Assembly (NCBI GenBank): GCA_035277545.1
Contig: DATEKI010000149.1
Location: 1 to 13,404, forward strand
Source of the DNA: 66-474 sp035277545
GTDB lineage: Bacteria; Pseudomonadota; Gammaproteobacteria; Xanthomonadales; Rhodanobacteraceae
DNA: 13,404 bases
Reading direction: 5' to 3'
This document shows, piece by piece, positions 1-6,364 of the stretch. The first letter of the stretch is position 1; every line of letters begins with the position of its first letter. A model generated the notes under the pieces. The model had not been told where the DNA came from and did no database searches. It saw only the letters and a list, made by a program, of their open reading frames with translations. The position numbers and the translations under genes were made by a program.

Positions 1-18
1 CGCGTCCACGCAGGTGGT

Positions 19-816
19 TCACCTCGCGCGGGCGCGCAACAAATAGCCGTTGCCAAGCTCGGCGCCGAGGAACGGGCGCTGTGCCAGATCGGCACAGCGC
101 ATGGCGAGCTTGCCGAAGGGGCTGCTCAGCAACGGATACCACTTCATGACGTGCCGGCGATCGATGCCGCTTCGGGCAGAGTTGTCGTGCTTGCCTTGTG
201 CGGTGGTGTCGAGCGATTCATTGACTTCAGGCGCATAGCTGCGGGCGCGCACTTTCTCCGCGAGATTGGCGAGCGGAAAGCCATAACAGAGGATGCGTTC
301 GACCTCGAATCCAGCGGTGGCGGCGAGTTCGGCCATGGGTGCGCGCTCATAGCGCCGGAAATGGCCTGCCCAGACGTCGGACGGGTTCCATTTGCTCATG
401 TGGCACGGCACCGAGAGCAGCAACGTCCCGCCTGGACGCAGCCATGATCGCCATGTACGCAGGGCATCGAGATCGTGCTCGATGTGCTCGAGGACCTCGA
501 ACGCCATCACCAGGCCGAAATGGCCGTTCCAGCCTGCGTCGGGATGCTCCAGGAAGCGGATGTCGCGATCGGCCTCGCGAGCAAGATCATCGGCGACTTC
601 GCGGGCTGCCTTGGACATTTCGAGCGCCTGGCAATGGAAGCCGAGTGCATCGAGTTCATGCAGCAACATGCCTGCTCCCGGACCGATCTCCAGGGTTTCG
701 CACGGCTGGATCGTGCGCAGCTCGCGCATGATCAGCGCGCGCCGCATCAGGTATCGCGGTGCCGGCACCCAGCCATGTTCGGGGGCCGATGGGCCCAAGG
801 TTGCGTCAACGATCAT
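19..816 (-). CDS. Class I SAM-dependent methyltransferase, probably of a surface-glycan locus
   Basis: This 265-residue protein has the class I (Rossmann) methyltransferase layout of the Methyltransf_11/12 type. Motif I is LEIGPGAGML at residues 42-51, and an acidic residue closing strand 2 is E66 in ALEMS. The post-II motif FEVLEHI lies at 106-112 and the strand 5 motif LRPGGTLLLSVP at 126-137. It should transfer a methyl group from S-adenosylmethionine in the cytoplasm; the acceptor cannot be read from the sequence. I chose the ATG at 816, not the longer frame reaching 978, because the extra N-terminal part overlaps the glycosyltransferase and has no family character. This start overlaps the glycosyltransferase stop by 11 nt, so translational coupling is likely. 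Following a glycosyltransferase and a flippase-like protein, it may methylate a sugar or glycan terminus. Its stop is 18 bp from the window edge, so downstream neighbours are unseen. Enzyme class is secure, substrate is not. Confidence 0.88.
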   Translation of the reverse strand: MIVDATLGPSAPEHGWVPAPRYLMRRALIMRELRTIQPCETLEIGPGAGMLLHELDALGFHCQALEMSKAAREVADDLAREADRDIRFLEHPDAGWNGHFGLVMAFEVLEHIEHDLDALRTWRSWLRPGGTLLLSVPCHMSKWNPSDVWAGHFRRYERAPMAELAATAGFEVERILCYGFPLANLAEKVRARSYAPEVNESLDTTAQGKHDNSARSGIDRRHVMKWYPLLSSPFGKLAMRCADLAQRPFLGAELGNGYLLRARAR

Positions 817-1945
817 TGGTTTCGCCTGCTTCCGGAAAAAGCCCTGCGACCAACGCGAGGAATTGTTTCGCGACGGCTGCGGAGTCGATTTGACCGCGCA
901 GGGCGTGGTGGCATTCACGCGGTGGAGTTTGCAGGACTTCGATGCAATCGTGAAGCGCGCCTGCCAGCGCACCGGCATCCCCAGGCGCCACGAGGTGCAC
1001 GCATGGCGGACTGTTCGCCAGCAGTTCGCGGATAGCCGGGGAATCGCGCGTCACCAAGGGGCGGCCACTCGCAACAATCTGGAATACCTTGTTGGGGATC
1101 ACGCTGGCCGCCTTGTTGGAGGTTCCGAAGATTCCGAGGCACACATCGGCCTGCTTGATCCACTCACCGATCTGGTCATAAGGCACCCATTCCACCCAGC
1201 GCAGTGCAGGCAGGGGAATCTCCGCAAGCATTGCACGTATGCGCGGCGCTTCCTGCCCACGTCCGACCAGGGTCCAGCGGATGGGTGCGTCGCGCAGCAG
1301 GCGCGCGGCCTCGATGATGGTGCCGATGCCATGAAGCGGGATGAACTGCCCGTAGAACAATACCTGCAGGTGGCCGCTCGGGGCTCGTTGCGGGCCGTGC
1401 TGGAAGAAGGCTTGTTCGGCACCCACCCAGACGCGACCGATGGAGTCCGGGGCCAGCCGGAACAATTCTTCCATCCTGCGCGCGTGGGCGGCAGTGTCCA
1501 TGAACACGACATCCGCGGCATGCGAAGCGAGCCATTCACCAGCCCACAGCATCCAGGCCAGTGGATTGCGATGGCCGAGCAGGCGGCGATCCTCGACGAC
1601 CGTGTCGAACGCGGAGATGAACCAGTCGAAGACGATGCGTTTGCGCCGCATCCACACGAACGGGCGCAGCACGAGCACATCGAGCTGGCCGGGGTAGGAA
1701 ACCAGAGCGAAGTCGTGCTCCGGCACGCGCAGATAGCGCCAGATCAGGAGCGGGTATGCCGCGAAGAGACGCAGTCCGCGGCGCAGCCATGGCAGTGCGC
1801 CACGCGCGGTGCTCTTGTCCTCGATGTCTCCCCATACGTCCTTGTGGATTTCGGTGATCTCGACTCCCATCGTGCGCAGACCATCGCGCAGGATGCGGAT
1901 ACGGGGTTTGCCGATGTCGTATGTTCCCCACAATACGATCTTCAT
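806..1945 (-). CDS. GT4-type glycosyltransferase (GT-B fold)
   Basis: This 379-residue protein resembles retaining GT-B glycosyltransferases of family GT4, which move a sugar from a nucleotide-sugar donor to a lipid-linked or glycan acceptor at the cytoplasmic face of the membrane. The C-terminal donor-binding half is clear: YGQFIPLHGIGTIIEAARLL at 198-217, VGRG at 227-230, ADVCLGIFG at 266-274 and PNKVFQIVASGRPLVTRD at 284-301. At the places where many GT4 enzymes carry the EX7E pair this protein has S281 and Q289. The N-terminal half starts with MKIVLWGTYD, a usual first beta strand. I preferred the ATG at 1945, with AGGA just upstream, over an in-frame TTG at 1963. The 88 bp upstream, to the flippase stop at 2034, contain no gene and no convincing promoter. 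The stop overlaps the methyltransferase start. The family call is strong; donor and acceptor are unknown. Confidence 0.88.
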   Translation of the reverse strand: MKIVLWGTYDIGKPRIRILRDGLRTMGVEITEIHKDVWGDIEDKSTARGALPWLRRGLRLFAAYPLLIWRYLRVPEHDFALVSYPGQLDVLVLRPFVWMRRKRIVFDWFISAFDTVVEDRRLLGHRNPLAWMLWAGEWLASHAADVVFMDTAAHARRMEELFRLAPDSIGRVWVGAEQAFFQHGPQRAPSGHLQVLFYGQFIPLHGIGTIIEAARLLRDAPIRWTLVGRGQEAPRIRAMLAEIPLPALRWVEWVPYDQIGEWIKQADVCLGIFGTSNKAASVIPNKVFQIVASGRPLVTRDSPAIRELLANSPPCVHLVAPGDAGALAGALHDCIEVLQTPPRECHHALRGQIDSAAVAKQFLALVAGLFPEAGETNDR

Positions 1946-2033
1946 GGTTCCTGCACTCGGCAAAGGCCGACAGAATATTGCGGGCCCATGCTCTACTTGC
2001 TTCGCCTCGGTTCACTGTGCCAGCTCGGCCAAA

Positions 2034-2996
2034 TCACGACCGTGCAGGTGTCGTCGAAGATACGTCATTCCGTTTCGGAAGCAGCAGAAAGCCGATGGCC
2101 AGAGTCGAAACGTCCCCGAGCGTCGTCGCGATGCGCAGGGCGATCACGAGGACGCTTGCGGACGCTGCGGAGAATACCGGTGCCAGCATCAGCAACATCA
2201 GGCCTTCGCGTACGCCGAGTCCCCCCGGTGCACCTGGCGTCGCGAAGCCGACCACCCATGCCAGCGCGAACACCGCGATCAGCAACCAGGAATCGTGGGG
2301 GCCGTTTGGCAGAAGAAAGTGCGCCAGCACGATCAACCCGATGCCCATGCAAACGTACATGCAGCAATAAAGCACGAACGCGCGTGCAAGGCTGGCTTGT
2401 GGTGGCAGCAGGGTGCCGTCGAGCGCAGGTGCGTACTTGGGGGCGAAGCGTTTCAACAGCGCCGGGGCGACGCGGCGGAAGATCAGCAACCCAGCGATCG
2501 CGAGCGCGACCAGCACCGCGATCAAAACCAGTTGTGCGCCATGATGGCGTACGGCTTGCAAGCCGACTTCCGACAACGCCCCGGTCCCGACGCCCATCAC
2601 CACGGCTGCGGCGATTACCAGCAATGTTTCGAGGATGATCGTCACGGCCAATGGGCGGGCCGGGATGCCGCGGCCCAGTGACATGCCGACCCGCCCGATG
2701 TATTGGGCGACATTGCCAGGGACGTACTTCGCGAACTGGGTGATGCCCACGATGCCGAACAGCTCGCGAACCGACCGGTGGACGCCGAGTCCGTCCAGCA
2801 AGCCGCGCCAGGCCAGCACCAGCAATGGTGCGCCGCAGGCCCACAGGACGGCGGCCAATACGATGCCGAGCGCCGCGCGCGGCGTCGCGTAAACGGAAAG
2901 ATCCTGTCCACGCAAAGACCGCACCACGTACCACACGAAGAACGCCGTGACGATGAGTACGGCCGAGTAGCCGAGCGCACGATACAGGCGCTTCAC
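2034..2996 (-). CDS. Lysylphosphatidylglycerol synthase TM / flippase-like integral membrane protein
   Basis: The 320-residue hydrophobic protein matches the LPG_synthase_TM superfamily (UPF0104/AglD-like). Its members include the flippase half of MprF and many uncharacterised proteins in glycan loci. Characteristic loops are QFAKYVPGNVAQYIGR at residues 87-102 and TPGAPGGLGVREG at 253-265. Likely membrane segments lie near residues 10-27, 40-63, 118-138, 155-173, 205-228, 236-252, 264-285 and 289-306. There is no cytosolic aminoacyl-transferase domain, so it is not a complete MprF. The frame stays open to 3281, but that extension lies inside etfA in another frame. The first usable start after the etfA stop is the GTG at 2996, giving a 37 bp gap and a normal family length. 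Standing between etfA and a glycosyltransferase, it may help translocate or organise a lipid-linked glycan. That role is inferred. Confidence 0.86.
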   Translation of the reverse strand: MKRLYRALGYSAVLIVTAFFVWYVVRSLRGQDLSVYATPRAALGIVLAAVLWACGAPLLVLAWRGLLDGLGVHRSVRELFGIVGITQFAKYVPGNVAQYIGRVGMSLGRGIPARPLAVTIILETLLVIAAAVVMGVGTGALSEVGLQAVRHHGAQLVLIAVLVALAIAGLLIFRRVAPALLKRFAPKYAPALDGTLLPPQASLARAFVLYCCMYVCMGIGLIVLAHFLLPNGPHDSWLLIAVFALAWVVGFATPGAPGGLGVREGLMLLMLAPVFSAASASVLVIALRIATTLGDVSTLAIGFLLLPKRNDVSSTTPARS

Positions 2997-3033
2997 GCCC
3001 GTCTGCCTGCTGGGGTGCGGCGCGGCGTGAAGG

Positions 3034-3978
3034 TCACACCGCCGCTTCCAGTTCCGGCACCAGCTTGAACAGGTCGCCGACCAGGCCGATGTCGGCGACT
3101 TCGAAGATCGGTGCGTCGGCGTCCTTGTTGATCGCGACGATGGTGCCGGCGTCCTTGATGCCGGTGAGGTGCTGGATGGCGCCGGAAATGCCGATGGCGA
3201 TGTACAGCTCGGGCGCGATGATCTTGCCGGTCTGGCCGACCTGCATGTCGTTGGGGCAGTAGCCCGCATCCACCGCGGCACGCGAGGCGCCGGCGGCGGC
3301 GTGCAGCTTGTCGGCGAGCTTGTAGATGATCTCGAAGTTTTCCTTCGAACCCAGGCCGCGTCCGCCCGAGACGACCTTCGCCGCGCTCTGCAGGTCGGGA
3401 CGTTCGCTGGAGGCCTGCTTCAGTTCGATGAAGCGCGTGTGCGAAGGAACCGCCGCATCGACCGACAGCGCCTCGACGGGCGCGGCATTGGCTGTTTCAC
3501 CGGCCGCAGGCCACGACGCGGTGCGCACGGTGCCGACCACGATGGCGTCGGCGGGCGCCTCGACGGTGACGATGGCGTTGCCGGCGTAGATCGGACGCGT
3601 GAAGTCGTGCGCGTTCGCCACCGACATGATGTCGCTGACCTGTCCCGTGCCCAGCAGCGCGGCGACGCGCGGCGCGACGTCCTTGCCGAAGGTGGTGGAT
3701 GGAAACAGGACGTGCGTGTAGCCATGCCTTGCAGCAGCCGCGATTTGCGGTGCGAGCACGGCAGCCAGCGCATGCGCGTTCTCGGCGCGCGCGACGGTCA
3801 GCACTTTCGACACGCTGTCGAGCTTCGCGGCTTGCGTGGCGACGGCATCGGGCGCGTCGGCCAACACGAGGACATCGATCGAATCCGGCTTGATTGCCTT
3901 CGCGCAGGTGACGCAGCGTGCGGTCGAAGCGTTGAGCTGGCCGTTGAGGTGTTCGGCGACGATCAGGGTTTTGCTCAT
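3034..3978 (-). CDS. etfA: Electron transfer flavoprotein, alpha subunit
   Basis: This 314-residue protein is a full-length ETF alpha subunit (FixB/EtfA family). With the beta subunit it forms a soluble heterodimer that takes electrons from acyl-CoA and other flavoprotein dehydrogenases and passes them to ETF:ubiquinone oxidoreductase. The C-terminal FAD domain is intact: SGGRGLGSKENF at 204-215, VGQTGK at 247-252, GISGAIQH at 263-270, INKDADAPIF at 283-292 and ADIGLVGD at 295-302. The N-terminal half has the alternating strand-helix pattern of the family, starting MSKTLIVAEH. It begins one base after the etfB stop, and AAGGA near the end of etfB serves as its ribosome site, so the two are almost certainly co-translated. 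A flippase-like gene follows after 37 bp. In Xanthomonas this gene borders the LPS O-antigen locus. Confidence 0.97.
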   Translation of the reverse strand: MSKTLIVAEHLNGQLNASTARCVTCAKAIKPDSIDVLVLADAPDAVATQAAKLDSVSKVLTVARAENAHALAAVLAPQIAAAARHGYTHVLFPSTTFGKDVAPRVAALLGTGQVSDIMSVANAHDFTRPIYAGNAIVTVEAPADAIVVGTVRTASWPAAGETANAAPVEALSVDAAVPSHTRFIELKQASSERPDLQSAAKVVSGGRGLGSKENFEIIYKLADKLHAAAGASRAAVDAGYCPNDMQVGQTGKIIAPELYIAIGISGAIQHLTGIKDAGTIVAINKDADAPIFEVADIGLVGDLFKLVPELEAAV

Positions 3979-3979
3979 C

Positions 3980-4726
3980 TCAAACCAATCCTTTCTGTTT
4001 CAGCAGGCCGACCAGTTCCGCGACGTCCTTCACCATCACGCCGCGCGAGCGTTTGGCCGGCGGTGCGTAGTGCGTGGTCTTGATCTCGCCGCCGTGCTCG
4101 ATGCCGAGCGTGGACAGCTCGATCGTTTCGATCGGCTTGGACTTGGCCTTCATGATGTCGGGCAGCTTGATGAAGCGCGGTTCGTTCAGGCGCAGATCGG
4201 TGGTGACGACGGCGGGCAGATCGACTTCGATGGTTTCGAGGCCGGCGTCCACTTCACGCGTCACGGTGGCCTTGTCACCGCTGATTTCGAGTTTGGAGGC
4301 GAAGGTCGCCTGTGGGCGATCCCAAAGCGCAGCCAGCATCTGGCCGGTCTGGTTGCAGTCGTCGTCGATGGCCTGCTTGCCCAGGATCACGAGTCCTGGT
4401 TGTTCCTTTTCGATCAGCTTCAGGAACGTGCGCGCGGCGGCCAGCGGTTGCACAGGGTCGGGCGTGACCACGTGGATCGCCCGATTCGCGCCCATCGCAA
4501 GACCGTTGCGCAGGTGGGCCTGGGCATCGGCGGGCGCGATGGTCGCGATCACCACCTCTTCGGCGATGCCCTTCTCACGCAGGCGCAGCGCTTCTTCCAG
4601 CGCGATGTCGTCGAACGGGTTGGGCGACAGCTTGACACCGTCGGTCACGACGCCGCTGCCGTCCGGCTTGACCTGGATGCGCACGTTGTAATCGACGACG
4701 CGCTTGTATCCGACCAGAATCTTCAT
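3980..4726 (-). CDS. etfB: Electron transfer flavoprotein, beta subunit
   Basis: This 248-residue protein is a complete ETF beta subunit (FixA/EtfB family), the AMP-binding partner of the alpha subunit in the ETF heterodimer. It starts MKILVGYKRVVDYN, the usual family N-terminus. GKQAIDDDCNQTGQMLA at 116-132 corresponds to the AMP-binding stretch. LPAVVTTDLRLNEPRF at 170-185 followed by KLPDIMKAKSKP at 187-198 is the ETF-beta signature and the recognition loop used to dock partner dehydrogenases. The ATG at 4726 has AAGGGA six bases upstream. A 7+7 bp inverted repeat with an overlapping TACAAT -10-like box lies 38-61 bp upstream and may control the etfBA transcript. The stop is separated from the etfA start by one base. 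Nothing is missing compared with known family members. Confidence 0.97.
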   Translation of the reverse strand: MKILVGYKRVVDYNVRIQVKPDGSGVVTDGVKLSPNPFDDIALEEALRLREKGIAEEVVIATIAPADAQAHLRNGLAMGANRAIHVVTPDPVQPLAAARTFLKLIEKEQPGLVILGKQAIDDDCNQTGQMLAALWDRPQATFASKLEISGDKATVTREVDAGLETIEVDLPAVVTTDLRLNEPRFIKLPDIMKAKSKPIETIELSTLGIEHGGEIKTTHYAPPAKRSRGVMVKDVAELVGLLKQKGLV

Positions 4727-4763
4727 CGGGAATCCCTTGCGTGCGGCCCGCGCCGCGGCAGGC

Positions 4764-4787
4764 CAATGACATCAACGGGTCATTGTA
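4764..4787 (-). promoter_or_regulatory. Possible etfB promoter with overlapping operator-like inverted repeat
   Basis: The plus strand reads CAATGAC (4764-4770), an 8-base spacer, then GTCATTG (4779-4785), a perfect 7+7 bp inverted repeat. On the minus strand TACAAT (plus 4787-4782) matches the sigma-70 -10 consensus at five of six bases and sits inside the distal arm. Initiation would fall near 4775, giving a leader of about 48 bases before etfB. I found no good -35 box 16-18 bp upstream, which would suit a promoter needing an activator, or the box may be accidental. The arm spacing of 15 bp centre to centre fits a dimeric regulator only loosely. The regulator is unknown. Confidence 0.4.
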
Positions 4788-4800
4788 ACCGACGGCCTGT

Positions 4801-4850
4801 TTTGCTTCTGCCCTTCCAGAGGAAGGGGGACGGAGGGGATGGCTTTTCCC
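4801..4850 (+). repeat. REP-like hairpin repeat, copy 1 (left of the MFS gene)
   Basis: A short palindromic element begins TTTGCTTC and contains a perfect hairpin, CCCTTCC (4811-4817), AGA, GGAAGGG (4821-4827), then CGGAGGGGATGGC. Allowing small gaps, it aligns well by eye with the reverse complement of 6181-6230 on the other side of the MFS gene. Such G-rich hairpin repeats are commonly dispersed in intergenic regions of Xanthomonadales and other Proteobacteria. It contains no open frame of its own. Confidence 0.6.
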
Positions 4851-4874
4851 ACGCAGGAATGCGGGTGTTGCGAA

Positions 4875-4896
4875 CGCCCCTTCCCGGGAAGGGGCG
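4875..4896. repeat. 22-bp perfect palindrome just after the MFS stop
   Basis: CGCCCCTTCCC followed by GGGAAGGGGCG is a perfect 11+11 bp palindrome without a spacer, four bases downstream of the MFS stop codon at 4901. As RNA it would form a strong hairpin and could end or protect the MFS transcript. No U-run follows on the minus strand, so it is not a classical intrinsic terminator. Its CCCCTTCC/GGAAGGGG core resembles the neighbouring repeat elements, so it is probably part of the same repeat family. Confidence 0.6.
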
Positions 4897-4900
4897 GGAG

Positions 4901-6145
4901 CTACGCTTCGCGCACCTGTGCCACCTCGGTGTGGCTGAAGAACCTTGCATACAGGATCAGGTAGCCGAGTTGCAGCGCGGCGCCCAGCAGGAAGGGCAGG
5001 GTCAGGTACCCCGCGTGGAACAGCACGCCGCCGATCGCGGGGCCGATCGCGCGCGGCAACTGGATCGAGATGTTCTGCAGGCTCGAAGCGAGTCCGCGCC
5101 GTTCGGCGCGCGTCAACCCCGCCGCCAGTGCCTGGCGCAGGCCACCGGTGCCACGGTTGGAGACGCCGCGCGCGATGTACAAGCCCATCGCCGGCCAGAA
5201 CCACGGCACCAGCGGCATCGCCACCAGCAGCACGATGCCGGCGCCGCGCATCCACAACACCGTACGCATGATTCCCTGACGCCGCGCGATCCAGCCCGCG
5301 AGGAACGAGCCCGCGCCGCCGGCGACCAGACCCAGCGCGATGCCGGGGCCGATGTCGATCAGGCCGCGCTGGAACTTGATCGCGAACCAGTACGCGATCA
5401 GCGGACCGATCAGGCCGATGCCGAGTCCGTTGAGCGAATTGGCGAGCACCAGTTTCGCCAGCAGCGCGTTTTCCCGGCGGCGGATCGCGCGGGCGCCCGC
5501 GCCGGCATCGCGTGTGTTCGCGGACACCACGGGTTCGCGCGCCATCCACATCAACGTGAAACTCGCGAGCGAGCCCGCCAGCGGCAGCGCGAACAACAGC
5601 CGATAGTCGGACGCGCTCATCGCGTGACCCATCCACCACGCCGGCAGCGCGGCAAGCAGCGCACCGATGCCCATGCCGATGAAACCGACGGCGCTGTTGG
5701 CGCTGAAGATGCGGCCGCGCCGCCGCATCGGCAGTTCGATCGCGAGCCACGCCTGCTCGACCGGCGAGAACGGTCCGGCTGAACCGTTGGCGCCGCGTCC
5801 GAAACCGCCGATCACCGCGGCCGTGACGAGCAGCCAAGGCGTCGTGGTCAGCATCGCGACCAGCGCGACCAGTGCCTGCAACGAGTCGTAGCCCAGCAGG
5901 AACGCGCGGCGCCCGCCGCGATCGCTCAGGGGGCCGATGATGATCGTGAGCAGCGTGCCGAACAGCAGCGCGCCCATCAGCACCGTGCCGATCGCGGTCG
6001 CGCTCCAGCCCAGCGCATGCAGGTACAGCGTGAACGCCGCCACCATTGCGCCCTGACCGATGCTGCGCGCCGCGCGCATGCCGATCAGCAGGCGCACGTT
6101 GCGGGGGAGGGGCGGACGATCGGGTTTCTTCAGTGCACGATCCAT
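4901..6145 (-). CDS. Major facilitator superfamily (MFS) transporter
   Basis: The 414-residue, very hydrophobic protein has the composition and spacing of a 12-helix MFS permease in the inner membrane. The signature loop between helices 2 and 3 is intact as GPLSDRGGRR at residues 71-80 (family pattern GxxxDRxGRR). A long basic loop in the middle (around NTRDAGAGARAIRRREN) separates the two six-helix halves. I start it at the ATG at 6145 (MDRALKKPDR), preceded by GGCAGGGCG. The frame is open to 6295, but that part crosses a hairpin repeat and looks non-coding. Substrate cannot be read: it could be a sugar, drug or metabolite exporter. It stands alone between hairpin repeats: the 174 bp separating it from etfB and the 219 bp separating it from the ATP-grasp gene hold only repeats and control sites. 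It is probably transcribed separately. Confidence 0.9.
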   Translation of the reverse strand: MDRALKKPDRPPLPRNVRLLIGMRAARSIGQGAMVAAFTLYLHALGWSATAIGTVLMGALLFGTLLTIIIGPLSDRGGRRAFLLGYDSLQALVALVAMLTTTPWLLVTAAVIGGFGRGANGSAGPFSPVEQAWLAIELPMRRRGRIFSANSAVGFIGMGIGALLAALPAWWMGHAMSASDYRLLFALPLAGSLASFTLMWMAREPVVSANTRDAGAGARAIRRRENALLAKLVLANSLNGLGIGLIGPLIAYWFAIKFQRGLIDIGPGIALGLVAGGAGSFLAGWIARRQGIMRTVLWMRGAGIVLLVAMPLVPWFWPAMGLYIARGVSNRGTGGLRQALAAGLTRAERRGLASSLQNISIQLPRAIGPAIGGVLFHAGYLTLPFLLGAALQLGYLILYARFFSHTEVAQVREA

Positions 6146-6180
6146 CGCCCTGCCATGATGCCGCGTCACGTGGGGAGATG

Positions 6181-6230
6181 CGAAAGGCCATCCCGCCCCG
6201 ATTCCCCTTCCTGTGGAAGGGGGAAGCAAA
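6181..6230 (-). repeat. REP-like hairpin repeat, copy 2 (right of the MFS gene, inverted)
   Basis: Read on the minus strand this begins TTTGCTTCCCCCTTCC and continues through GGAAGGGG to GGGATGGCCTTTC, matching copy 1 at 4801-4850 with a few substitutions and small gaps. The central hairpin is CCCCTTCC (6204-6211), TGT, GGAAGGGG (6215-6222). It lies 36 bp upstream of the MFS start. The two copies therefore flank the MFS gene in opposite orientation. Confidence 0.6.
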
Positions 6231-6321
6231 GCGGGGAGCCATTCGCACGTCGCGCTCCGGGCGCGTTCGCTTCGCCTTTCGCACGCGAAGGGCAAAAAGC
6301 GCGATGCCTCGAAGAGGGTTC

Positions 6322-6359
6322 ACCCCCTGCGGCACGAAGGGGGTCGACGCGAAGCGTCG
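6322..6359 (-). terminator. Tandem hairpins after the ATP-grasp gene
   Basis: Two adjoining perfect stem-loops begin five bases past the ATP-grasp stop: CGACGC/GAA/GCGTCG (6345-6359) and ACCCCCT, a 9-base loop, AGGGGGT (6322-6344). They could stop or stabilise that transcript. No U-run follows on the minus strand, so intrinsic termination is doubtful. The remaining sequence up to the MFS start is repeat-like and G/C-rich with no gene visible. Confidence 0.4.
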
Positions 6360-6364
6360 GGGTG

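Noticed and set aside
1..22. Possible GTG start of a next minus-strand gene overlapping the methyltransferase stop in a GTGA arrangement
   Set aside because: Only seven codons are inside the window, with no clear ribosome site, so it cannot be told from chance.
392..2638. Plus-strand open frame of 748 codons opposite the glycan genes
   Set aside because: It lies antisense to three genes with clear family motifs. Its translation is rich in Arg, Ser and His with no motif, as expected for a GC-rich shadow frame.
3836..5782. Plus-strand open frame of 648 codons crossing etfB and the MFS gene
   Set aside because: It is antisense to etfB and the transporter and spans the repeats between them, with no recognisable domain. 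It is a product of codon bias on the other strand.
6146..6295. 50-residue N-terminal extension of the MFS transporter
   Set aside because: The extension crosses the hairpin repeat at 6181-6230 and lacks membrane or signal character. The ATG at 6145 has a ribosome site and gives a normal MFS length.
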